From a virus: a stretch of 49,058 bases of DNA. The stretch covers positions 1 through 49,058 of the IMG/VR virus record IMGVR_UViG_3300032309_000169; one strand, given 5' to 3'. Numbering within the stretch: position 1 is the stretch's first letter; each line of letters opens with the position of its first letter. The notes below the pieces were generated by a model that searched no databases, was not told the origin of the DNA, and was given only the letters and a program-made list of their open reading frames with translations. Of this stretch, positions 1 through 6,367 are shown one piece after another. Position numbers and translations under genes: made by a program.

Positions 1-40
1 CAATGCTCTTATTCTCCAGTATAAACATCATGTTTAAATA

Positions 41-49
41 TGATATAAT
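41..49 (+). promoter_or_regulatory. extended -10 promoter for the first tail-fibre gene
   Basis: The sequence TGATATAAT is a perfect TATAAT with the extended -10 TG dinucleotide. No good -35 hexamer lies 17-18 bases upstream. A Shine-Dalgarno-like AAAGGTGAT follows, before the ATG at 70. The same TGnTATAAT arrangement recurs before many genes of this window, which supports it as a real phage promoter element. Confidence 0.55.
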
Positions 50-69
50 TTAAAAAGGTGATAGTATAA

Positions 70-1200
70 ATGGCTGGTATTCTAATCCACGATGTGTCTG
101 GTTATCCAGGCGAAGAATATAATTTAAAAATTCCTTCGCTAACTGATACAGCGAATATTCAAGAAGCAATGATGTTGTTTCACTACGGAATTGACAACTA
201 TGATGGAACAGGTCAACCAGCAGCACAAAGCGTATTTGGAAACCTAAAAGATTTTGACGATCGTATTGCTGAACTTGAAGCATCAGAAGTTGTTGCTTTA
301 ACAGGAACAGCAAATCAAATTACAGCATCTGGTTCTGTAGGAACCGTAACTGTAAGCCTTCCAAGCACAATAATCACACCTGGAAGATTAACCACAACAA
401 CACACTTATCAGTAGGTGGCTCAGCCTCATTTACTGGAAACGTATCCTTATCTGGATCTGCTGCAATAGTTGGAAACACAACAATTGGTGGAACTTTAAT
501 TGTTACTGGAGCAACCACTAACTCTTCAAACTTAACAGTAGGAAGCGGAAGTGCAAACTTCCTCAACGTAACTGGATCTGGATCATTCACAAGACAACTA
601 AATGCTTTAAGAGGTATTAACATTTTTGCTGACTCAACAGCAAGAGATGCCGCAATAACATCACCAACTGCAGGAGTTGAGGTTTACTTAACTGGTGCAA
701 GTGCTGGATATGTTTATAATGGTGCTACTTGGGTAGAATCTGTTTCTGCAACAAGCACAACAACTTTAACAAACAAAACTTTAACAACTCCACTAATCAA
801 TGCTGGTATCTTGGCTTCACCAGAAGAAAGAATTAGCATATCTTCTACATCAGCATCAGGAACTACAAACATAGATTTAATTTCAACAACTGTTAAAAAC
901 TTTACTTCAAACGCTGCTGCAAACTGGACATTTAACTTTAGAGGTGATGCATCTACTACACTAAACTCAATACTAACAACAGGAGATGCAATCACTTGTG
1001 CAATCATGGTTCCACAAGGCACAACAGCATATTACCCAACAGCAGTTACAGTTGACGGCAATGCTTTAACACCTAAGTACCAAGGCGGAGACGCTCCGTC
1101 AGCGGGCAACGCATCAAGTACAGATGTTTATTCTTATACTATAATTAAAACAGGTGACGCCACATTCTCAGTATTTGGCTCACAGAGTCAGTTTAAGTAA
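70..1200 (+). CDS. tail fibre-like structural protein
   Basis: This 376-residue protein has a short N-terminal region (about residues 1-80), then a Ser/Thr/Gly/Val-rich stretch of short beta-like repeats (about 90-190, for example TGNVSLSGSA and VGSGSANF). A TLTNKTLTTPLI segment follows near residue 236; this kind of TNKTL motif is common in phage tail-fibre proteins. A C-terminal beta-rich domain completes it. No catalytic motif, signal peptide or membrane segment is seen. It is followed after 11 bases by a glycine-rich adhesin-like gene, so both probably build an outer tail or capsid appendage. Assignment rests on composition and neighbours, not on a recognised named family. Confidence 0.6.
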   Translation: MAGILIHDVSGYPGEEYNLKIPSLTDTANIQEAMMLFHYGIDNYDGTGQPAAQSVFGNLKDFDDRIAELEASEVVALTGTANQITASGSVGTVTVSLPSTIITPGRLTTTTHLSVGGSASFTGNVSLSGSAAIVGNTTIGGTLIVTGATTNSSNLTVGSGSANFLNVTGSGSFTRQLNALRGINIFADSTARDAAITSPTAGVEVYLTGASAGYVYNGATWVESVSATSTTTLTNKTLTTPLINAGILASPEERISISSTSASGTTNIDLISTTVKNFTSNAAANWTFNFRGDASTTLNSILTTGDAITCAIMVPQGTTAYYPTAVTVDGNALTPKYQGGDAPSAGNASSTDVYSYTIIKTGDATFSVFGSQSQFK

Positions 1201-1211
1201 GAAGGGAATTT

Positions 1212-2252
1212 ATGCCTATATTATCAGCAGTCGGTGGAGACGCTGCAAGAAATTATGGATTAACATCAGCAGGAAGACGCTTTAAAGGCGGAGATGTAAC
1301 TACTACTGATTTATTAACAATGACAAAATCAATGACTACTTCTGTTGCTACAATTCCAACAAGTGGTGGAAACTTAGTTGTAAATGGTGTATCTCTTGGA
1401 GTTTATGATTATAGAGTAGTTAAAGGTGCTCATACAATATCTTCTTTTACCGCAACAGATTATTTTACAGTAACACAAGATAGCAGATCTGCTTTTGTTA
1501 TTTTTGATAATAATTTAACTATTAATAATGGTATTACTTTTACCCCTTCAGTTCGTAAATTATTTTTATGCATGTATGTTAAAGGAAATTTAACTTTAAA
1601 TGGAAGTATTTCTATGACATCACGAGGAGCAAATCATTCTTCAAGTGGTGGAAGTAATTTGGCTGCTGGAACAATTCGTTTAGCAAATGGAACATATAGT
1701 GGTGTAAGTAATCCAGAAGTTCCTGCTGCAGGTGCTGCTTCAAATTCTTCTGGTACTGCTGGACAAAGTGGTGGTGGAGGTCACGGATCTAATGGATTTG
1801 CTGCTTCTGGTGCTGCTGGAACTGCTGGTACTTCTTATACAGGAGGAACTGGTGGATCTGGGGGTTCTGATTTTCATAACGGAAATCCTGGTACTGCAAA
1901 TGGTGGGCCTGGTGGATGTCAAGGTGCTTGCGGAAATGGTTCAATTGGTGGAGGTGCTGGAAACCCTGGTGGATGTGGATGTGGACATCATGGAGATGGT
2001 AGATCAGGTGGATCTGGAACTGGTGGAACTATAATTATTTTTGTAGATGGAACTTTTTCAGGAGCAGGTTCTGTTGTTTCAAATGGTGTAGACGGTGGAA
2101 TTAATGCTCCAAATGGTCCAGGTGGAGGAAGTGGTGGTGGATCTATTACAATTTTTGCAAGAACAGATAGTGGACCAACTCCAACTTCAAGTGGTGGAAC
2201 CCATAGAGGGGGAAGTGGAACAGCACGTAAACTGTCCATAGTTGCATCATGA
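1212..2252 (+). CDS. glycine-rich adhesin-like structural protein
   Basis: This 346-residue protein has a beta-rich N-terminal half (about 1-135) and a very glycine-rich C-terminal half (about 140-340) made of GG, GSGG, GGPGG and GGAG runs. Near residues 235-260 lies a Cys/His cluster (GGCQGAC, GGCGCGHHGDG). Glycine-rich runs of this type form packed polyglycine-II helices in known phage adhesins such as the T-even gp38 class, so a role at the tip of a fibre is plausible; that is inference. The ATG at 1212 follows GAAGGGA. The stop overlaps the start of the next gene by four bases (ATGA), suggesting translational coupling. Confidence 0.55.
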   Translation: MPILSAVGGDAARNYGLTSAGRRFKGGDVTTTDLLTMTKSMTTSVATIPTSGGNLVVNGVSLGVYDYRVVKGAHTISSFTATDYFTVTQDSRSAFVIFDNNLTINNGITFTPSVRKLFLCMYVKGNLTLNGSISMTSRGANHSSSGGSNLAAGTIRLANGTYSGVSNPEVPAAGAASNSSGTAGQSGGGGHGSNGFAASGAAGTAGTSYTGGTGGSGGSDFHNGNPGTANGGPGGCQGACGNGSIGGGAGNPGGCGCGHHGDGRSGGSGTGGTIIIFVDGTFSGAGSVVSNGVDGGINAPNGPGGGSGGGSITIFARTDSGPTPTSSGGTHRGGSGTARKLSIVAS

Positions 2253-2632
2253 CATACGACTTTACTGATAAAACACTTTCATACTTTTTTTACAATGTTT
2301 ACGGAGATGCAGATTCTCTTTTAGCAAGTAAATCAGAAAATATTATAGGTATTCCTTTTGGTTGGACTGAATCTATAGAAGAAAATAGACAATCTGTTTT
2401 GACTAGTTTAGGTGCTACAGTTTCAGAATTACCATCTTTGGCTTTTTGGGTAGATCAATACGAATTTCAAAGATTTGATATTGTTTATAATGAAAATGTA
2501 ACTGAAAATGTTAATGCTCATTGGGAAGTATTAAGTATACCTAGAAGCATTGAAGGTACTTGGACATGGGAAAAAATTCAAACAAAAATAGATACTTGGA
2601 AAGCAAATAAAACAGGTTCAATTAACGATTGA
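2249..2632 (+). CDS. hypothetical protein, fibre-region
   Basis: I do not recognise this 127-residue protein. It is rich in aromatic and acidic residues (FFYNVYGDADSLL near the N terminus, several Trp near the C terminus: FWVDQYEF, HWEVL, TWTWEKI). It has no signal peptide or membrane segment. It starts inside the last codons of the glycine-rich adhesin-like gene (ATGA overlap), so it is probably co-translated with it and could be a small appendage subunit or fibre chaperone. Its stop codon is part of the -35 element of the next promoter. Confidence 0.55.
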   Translation: MTYDFTDKTLSYFFYNVYGDADSLLASKSENIIGIPFGWTESIEENRQSVLTSLGATVSELPSLAFWVDQYEFQRFDIVYNENVTENVNAHWEVLSIPRSIEGTWTWEKIQTKIDTWKANKTGSIND

Positions 2633-2657
2633 CATATTAGCCTATTTCTGATAAAAT
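2629..2657 (+). promoter_or_regulatory. near-consensus sigma70-type promoter
   Basis: TTGACA (2629-2634), a 17-base spacer and TAAAAT (2652-2657) preceded by TGA (extended -10). It sits between the fibre genes and the gene at 2679; the -35 overlaps the upstream TGA stop. It predicts a transcript starting near 2664, with an AAGG Shine-Dalgarno just downstream. Confidence 0.8.
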
Positions 2658-2678
2658 ATTATCAAGGTTAGGACTATT

Positions 2679-3383
2679 TTGAGTAAAAAAATTAAATTCT
2701 TTTCTAAAGATATTTTTGTTAATACTTCTATTGCCCCATATGTTCCTTCTAAAAAATATATTCCTGATTGGTATAAAGATTCTAAGGCTTGGATTAATGG
2801 GGATAAGTTTAAATTAGATCATAATAGGATACCTGAGAAGGATATTAAGTTATGTATACCATTTTTAGATTCATTATCTTCTGGATATACCCTCGAACTT
2901 TGGTGTGACATTTATATTAAACAAGAAGAAAGTGGTCCATTAATAACTTGGTTTGATCAATCTTTTCCTCCTGTGTCAATGAGAAACCCTGAAGTTGCTA
3001 AACTTTTACCAACACCATTAGGATGTCACAGTAATCAATTTACTTGGTCTATGCCTTGGGGAATTCAGACTCCTCCTGGATATAGTTTAATTGCTTCTCA
3101 TCCACATAATAGATTTGATCTTCCTTTTGTTACATTGACTGGAATTGTAGATGCAGAATCTGGAATTGCTGGTGGAAACCATCCTGTGTTCTTTAGTAAT
3201 ACTTTTGAAGGGTTGGTTCCTGCTGGGACTCCTATTGTTCAAATATTACCTTTTAAGCGTGAAAATTGGAAATCAGAATTGGTAGAAGATAGTAATTTTT
3301 ATAGGGATATGCAGTGGAGGGTAAGTAAAGTTTTATCTGGTGCCTATAAAAAAACTATGTGGCATAAGAAAAAGTTTGACTAA
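2679..3383 (+). CDS. hypothetical protein with dUTPase/dCTP deaminase-like sandwich pattern
   Basis: This 234-residue protein has a TTG start preceded by AAGGTTAGGA. I do not recognise a named family with certainty. Residues 132-195 read like the beta-barrel core of trimeric dUTPase/dCTP deaminase proteins: PPGYSLIAS, then TGIVDAESG (154-162), then AGTPIVQILPF (182-192), matching the usual order of a P-x-G-Y strand, a G-x-I/V-D turn and a G-x-x-I-x-Q-I/L-x-x strand. The usual catalytic RSS motif is not evident (HPHNRFDL stands at the corresponding place), so dUTPase activity is doubtful. The N-terminal third is lysine- and tryptophan-rich. It has its own strong promoter and stands apart from the structural operons. 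Confidence 0.5.
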   Translation: MSKKIKFFSKDIFVNTSIAPYVPSKKYIPDWYKDSKAWINGDKFKLDHNRIPEKDIKLCIPFLDSLSSGYTLELWCDIYIKQEESGPLITWFDQSFPPVSMRNPEVAKLLPTPLGCHSNQFTWSMPWGIQTPPGYSLIASHPHNRFDLPFVTLTGIVDAESGIAGGNHPVFFSNTFEGLVPAGTPIVQILPFKRENWKSELVEDSNFYRDMQWRVSKVLSGAYKKTMWHKKKFD

Positions 3384-3405
3384 AGTACCTTGAAGGGTAT
3401 ATAAT
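3376..3405 (+). promoter_or_regulatory. near-consensus promoter for the holin gene
   Basis: TTGACT (3376-3381), an 18-base spacer and a perfect TATAAT (3400-3405). The -35 overlaps the end of the preceding gene. Predicted transcription starts near 3412, followed by the strong Shine-Dalgarno AAAGGAGGAT and the ATG at 3439. With the terminator at 3693 this makes a stand-alone holin unit. Confidence 0.8.
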
Positions 3406-3438
3406 ATACATAACAAGATATCCTAAAGGAGGATACTA

Positions 3439-3678
3439 ATGGAATCATTACTAAATAAGAAAGTATTAGAGTCTGCTCTAAACGCTTTCGTAATTGCACT
3501 AGTTACACAATTTGTGGACTCAGGTGCAGATGTTTCTGCTTTATCAGGAGATGCCCTAGGCACAATCCTAAATTCAGCAGTTGCAGCAGCAGCATGGGTT
3601 GTAATCCGTGCAGTAAATCCAAGAGATACCAAATTCGGTATTGGTGCGGTAGCAGTAAAGGCTTCCAAAAAGAAATAA
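3439..3678 (+). CDS. putative holin
   Basis: This 79-residue protein has two hydrophobic segments, about residues 11-27 (ALNAFVIALVTQFV) and 44-60 (LNSAVAAAAWVVIRAV), separated by an acidic turn (DSGADVSALSGD), and a basic tail ending KASKKK. Size, two candidate membrane spans and a charged C terminus fit small phage holins, resembling the r1t-type holins of phages of Gram-positive hosts. In that role it would open the cytoplasmic membrane to time lysis. It is preceded by a very strong Shine-Dalgarno, transcribed from its own promoter and closed by an intrinsic terminator. A lytic transglycosylase gene lies 1.7 kb downstream on the other strand. Another small membrane protein role cannot be excluded. 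Confidence 0.65.
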   Translation: MESLLNKKVLESALNAFVIALVTQFVDSGADVSALSGDALGTILNSAVAAAAWVVIRAVNPRDTKFGIGAVAVKASKKK

Positions 3679-3692
3679 GTCCTGATACAATT

Positions 3693-3726
3693 GAGGGGGT
3701 AGTTTAAATACTGCTCCCTCTTTTTA
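3693..3726 (+). terminator. intrinsic terminator after holin gene
   Basis: An 11-pair stem GAGGGGGTAGT / ACTGCTCCCTC (two G-T wobbles) with loop TTAAAT is followed directly by TTTTTAT. It lies 15 bases after the holin stop and should end the holin transcript. Confidence 0.88.
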
Positions 3727-3739
3727 TAGAAAGTAGATA

Positions 3740-4828
3740 ATGGCAAAACCAACAATATCGTTCTTGACCTATGATTGGTCTTTTGGAACTCAACCTCTTC
3801 AACCTAATGGGTGTGCTTGGTATAGATGCTATCTACCAATGCAACAATTAAAAAAAGATAAATATGAAACAGGAATGGGTTTTCCTGGTTTTAATGATGA
3901 TCATGGTTTTGGTATTTTAATTCCTGACAATAAAGCAATACATGGTTGGGATATAGTTGTTTTAAAACTTATTATGATTGACAGGGTAGTAGAACAAGTA
4001 GATAAAGCATTAGCAATGGGACAAAAGATAGTAGTTGATTTAGATGACCATATGGAAGGTCTTGCTAAAACAAATCTTGCTCATACTATGACTAGTCCTG
4101 AAAAGAATCCTAAAAATAATAGAGATCATTATTTAAAGATTATTGAAAAGGCTACAGCGTTAATTACTTCTACCCCTTTCTTAAAAGAGTTTTATGAAAA
4201 GAAACATCCTGGTAAACCAATATACCTAGTTCGTAACGGTATTGATTTAGATAGATGGAAGATAAGAAATGATCATTCTGGACACCTTCCAACTTATGGT
4301 TGGGTTGGTGCAACTCCGTGGCGTAGTAATGACTTAGAGATTTTAAATCCATTGTTTGGACAATTTATAAAAGATAGGCATGTTAAATTTCATCATTCTG
4401 GAAGCATTGTAAATGCACCAAAAGTATCTGATCAAATAGGAATAGATCCTTCTCTTTTTAGCCATGAACCAATGAAACCAATTATGACTTATCCAGAAAT
4501 GTTTAGAAAGATAGATGTTGGTATTGTTCCATTAAACAATGTAGAGTTTAATGACGCTAAGTCTTTTGTTAAAGGTTTAGAGTATGCTGCTGCGGGAATT
4601 CCTTTCATAGCAAGCCCATCTCCAGAGTACAGTTACTTTGCAGAAAAAGGGGTAGGAAGAATAGCCAATACTCAAGAAGAGTGGGTATCTCATGCTGAAG
4701 AACTATTAGATCCAAAGGTAAGAAAAGAAGAAAGACTTAGAAATAGACAAATAGTTAAAGAACAATTTAGTATGGAACAAAGAGGACTTGACTGGGAAGA
4801 AGTCTTTGATAAAATTCTTGCGTTATAA
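3740..4828 (+). CDS. glycosyltransferase, GT-B fold (GT4-like)
   Basis: This 362-residue protein has the layout of a GT-B glycosyltransferase. The N-terminal Rossmann half contains IVVDLDDHMEGL (97-108). The linker NGIDLDRW (166-173) is typical of GT4 enzymes. The C-terminal donor-binding half contains YGWVGATPW (186-194), DVGIVPL (259-265) and KSFVKGLEYAAAGIPFIAS (274-292), the usual nucleotide-sugar site with acidic residues near 269 and 281. It would transfer a sugar from a nucleotide-sugar donor; the acceptor is unknown. Because it sits among appendage and lysis genes, glycosylation of phage virion proteins is the leading idea; modification of the host surface or of DNA is possible. No signal peptide is seen. 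It follows the holin terminator. Confidence 0.8.
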   Translation: MAKPTISFLTYDWSFGTQPLQPNGCAWYRCYLPMQQLKKDKYETGMGFPGFNDDHGFGILIPDNKAIHGWDIVVLKLIMIDRVVEQVDKALAMGQKIVVDLDDHMEGLAKTNLAHTMTSPEKNPKNNRDHYLKIIEKATALITSTPFLKEFYEKKHPGKPIYLVRNGIDLDRWKIRNDHSGHLPTYGWVGATPWRSNDLEILNPLFGQFIKDRHVKFHHSGSIVNAPKVSDQIGIDPSLFSHEPMKPIMTYPEMFRKIDVGIVPLNNVEFNDAKSFVKGLEYAAAGIPFIASPSPEYSYFAEKGVGRIANTQEEWVSHAEELLDPKVRKEERLRNRQIVKEQFSMEQRGLDWEEVFDKILAL

Positions 4829-4829
4829 T
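4824..4829 (+). promoter_or_regulatory. -10 element for a probably leaderless gene
   Basis: TATAAT lies so that only six bases separate it from the ATG at 4836. Transcription normally starts about seven bases after the -10, so the message would begin at or next to the start codon. It includes the stop codon of the glycosyltransferase gene. The -35 is weak. Confidence 0.4.
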
Positions 4830-4835
4830 TAATAC

Positions 4836-5345
4836 ATGGCCAAAATATTTATTAGTCATCCAGAAGAATTAAAAGATTTTGCTTTAGGCATTAATAACTT
4901 TTTAAGAAAAAATAGTGGACATCGTATGGCCATTTATGAAGATCAGGCTGACCTACAAATCATACTCACCCAAGATTGGGCTGGGGGTAGTAAAGGTTTA
5001 GATATTTTAGTATATGACGATAATGAAGATATTATTAATTTAGGTAAGACTATAGTTGATATTTTTAAGAATGAGGGTATACTTTCTCAATACCCCAAAA
5101 AAGCCCAGGGAGAGGCAAATAAGCCGACTTTAGTGGTTAGGGTAGGTAGACTTAACGAAACGATAGATACAGCCAAATGGTCCGTTTTAGTAGCCGAGGG
5201 TATAGTAAGATTTTATAATCCAGAGTTTATTAAATTTCAAGAAGAGTCAACAGTAAAAAGATCAGAAGATAAAACATATTACGATAGAGCCTTTAATCAA
5301 AATGCTACTAGTAATGCTTCTTTAATATTTAAAAAGAAAAACTAG
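4836..5345 (+). CDS. hypothetical protein, weak amidase_3-like pattern
   Basis: I do not recognise this 169-residue protein with confidence. The pattern SGHRMAIYEDQADL (27-40), GGSKGLDILVYDD (50-62) and PTLVVRVGRLNETIDTAKWS (97-116) faintly follows the order of strands in N-acetylmuramoyl-L-alanine amidases of the Amidase_3 type. The zinc ligands (His, Glu, His) are not clearly in place, so it may be an inactive relative or a chance resemblance. It has no signal peptide or membrane segment and a basic C terminus (IFKKKN). It lacks a clear Shine-Dalgarno and starts six bases after a TATAAT. It converges with the transglycosylase gene, their stop codons sharing CTAG. Confidence 0.5.
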   Translation: MAKIFISHPEELKDFALGINNFLRKNSGHRMAIYEDQADLQIILTQDWAGGSKGLDILVYDDNEDIINLGKTIVDIFKNEGILSQYPKKAQGEANKPTLVVRVGRLNETIDTAKWSVLVAEGIVRFYNPEFIKFQEESTVKRSEDKTYYDRAFNQNATSNASLIFKKKN

Positions 5346-5851
5346 TACCAGCCGTTACGGTATCTGAAATCCCAGGCTTTGCAGCCATCACCATAAACAA
5401 CCTTGACATATTCAACCATTGCATCTATTTGATCATAAGGATTTTTAGTCTTTTTAGAATCTACTAGTCCCCAAGTACTATTTAAAAATTGACCAATACC
5501 AAATGCTGTTGATCTAGAATTTTGAGCATGAGGATTCCATTTACTTTCTTTGTCAACAATATTAAAATAACAAAGTTCTTCTCTTTCAGGAACTATATCT
5601 TTTAAATATTCTTGGTACGCAGCAATAGCAGCGTCTGATTTAGGATCTTCAAATCTAGCCTTAGATCTTGCTGCAACAGCACTAGAAGACTCTCTAGCGG
5701 CTTGTACAGCCCCTAAAACACTTGAAGTGGTCTGTCCTTCTGGGACGACCACTAACGGTTCTGCGGGGTATTGAATATATGACCTATCCAGTCGATTTAT
5801 ATAAGTACCTATAACAATAAATAACAATAAAAATAATAAAACTTTCTTCAT
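5342..5851 (-). CDS. membrane-anchored lytic transglycosylase (SLT/lysozyme-like)
   Basis: This 169-residue protein has an N-terminal hydrophobic anchor or uncleaved signal (about residues 4-17, LLFLLLFIVIGTYI) and an alanine-rich helical linker (45-90). A C-terminal lysozyme-like domain (about 92-169) follows, with DKESKWNPHAQ (catalytic Glu about 102), STAFGIGQFLNSTW and an aromatic C terminus. This is the pattern of the aggregation-promoting-factor/SLT-like domain of Gram-positive bacteria and their phages; it cleaves the glycan strands of peptidoglycan. The ATG at 5851 is preferred over the TTG at 5854 because GGGAGGT lies eight bases upstream. It is transcribed against the late genes from its own promoter and is a good endolysin candidate paired with the holin. 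A virion-associated wall hydrolase is the alternative. Confidence 0.8.
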   Translation of the reverse strand: MKKVLLFLLLFIVIGTYINRLDRSYIQYPAEPLVVVPEGQTTSSVLGAVQAARESSSAVAARSKARFEDPKSDAAIAAYQEYLKDIVPEREELCYFNIVDKESKWNPHAQNSRSTAFGIGQFLNSTWGLVDSKKTKNPYDQIDAMVEYVKVVYGDGCKAWDFRYRNGWY

Positions 5852-5883
5852 CAAGTTACCTCCCAGAAGAAATAGGTATATCT

Positions 5884-5913
5884 AGTATAACCCATAAAAG
5901 CAATATAAGTCAA
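5884..5913 (-). promoter_or_regulatory. minus-strand promoter for the lytic transglycosylase
   Basis: Read on the minus strand: TTGACT (5913-5908), an 18-base spacer and TATACT (5889-5884). Predicted transcription starts near 5877, about 25 bases before the start codon, with the Shine-Dalgarno GGGAGGT in between. Confidence 0.75.
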
Positions 5914-5936
5914 CATTTTTAGTATTTTTATAAAAC

Positions 5937-6062
5937 TTGACATTTTTAGCACTTTGTGCTATTGACCATATATTATATATTTATATATATTTATTATATT
6001 ATTTATATATTATTTATTTATATTATATATATTTAATCTATTCCCGCCCTATCCACCCTTTA
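5937..6062. other. AT-only island with flanking palindrome and G-rich patch
   Basis: This intergenic stretch holds TTGACA (5937), a perfect palindrome (5947-5961) and a second TTGACC (5963). A run of about 75 bases made almost only of A and T (about 5969-6040) follows. It ends in a C-rich patch on the + strand (CCCGCCCTATCCACCC), that is GGG/GG/GGG/GGG on the minus strand just after the 6066-6299 gene. No gene fits here. Possible roles are an easily melted element such as an origin, a strong bidirectional regulatory region, or an AT-rich terminator zone; none is proven. Confidence 0.6.
5947..5961. repeat. perfect palindrome TAGCAC-TTT-GTGCTA
   Basis: Six-base inverted repeats with a three-base loop lie between a TTGACA (5937-5942) and a TTGACC (5963-5968). 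It has no T-run after it on either strand, so an operator for a dimeric DNA-binding protein is more likely than a terminator. Confidence 0.6.
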
Positions 6063-6065
6063 ATT

Positions 6066-6299
6066 TTATCTTTGATTTAACTCTTTGTCAATAGTATCTT
6101 TGATATATTTTTCTGAATCTATACCAAGTCTGAAATCTGCATCGCAGTCAGTACACCTGAAATATACTTCCATATTATCATCTACCCTTGAATATGTAAA
6201 GTGACCCTTACCCAAAACGTCTAGTGGACATTGAACCCTACTAGCAAGATTCTTGTTTACAATGTTTGTGAAATAATTCACTTCCTGTATTGATAACAT
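6066..6299 (-). CDS. small zinc-finger-like protein
   Basis: This 77-residue protein has potential metal ligands at C24 (VQCPLD), H33, C49 and C52 (RCTDC), giving a CxnHxnCxxC zinc-ribbon-like core, flanked by charged helices. Such small phage proteins often bind nucleic acid or host proteins, but no specific function can be assigned. Its ATG has a good Shine-Dalgarno (AAAGGAG, eight bases upstream on the minus strand). It is divergent from nrdJ, and the nrdJ promoter lies in the short gap between them. It is separated from the downstream transglycosylase by the AT-only island, so it may belong to another unit. Confidence 0.65.
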   Translation of the reverse strand: MLSIQEVNYFTNIVNKNLASRVQCPLDVLGKGHFTYSRVDDNMEVYFRCTDCDADFRLGIDSEKYIKDTIDKELNQR

Positions 6300-6303
6300 T
6301 TAT

Positions 6304-6332
6304 TTGACTCCTTTCATAAACTCGTGTAGAAT
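6304..6332 (+). promoter_or_regulatory. near-consensus promoter for nrdJ
   Basis: TTGACT (6304-6309), a 17-base spacer and TAGAAT (6327-6332). It lies in the gap between the divergent zinc-finger gene and nrdJ. Predicted transcription starts near 6339. No recognisable cobalamin riboswitch fits in the roughly 30-base leader. Confidence 0.8.
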
Positions 6333-6367
6333 ACTATTATCCCACAAATCAAAAGGACGTGTTTATT

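Noticed and set aside
1732-2034. Leu/Val-rich frame within the glycine-rich adhesin gene
   Set aside because: It is the shifted reading of GGT-rich codons and has no ribosome site; the glycine-rich frame continues cleanly through the region.
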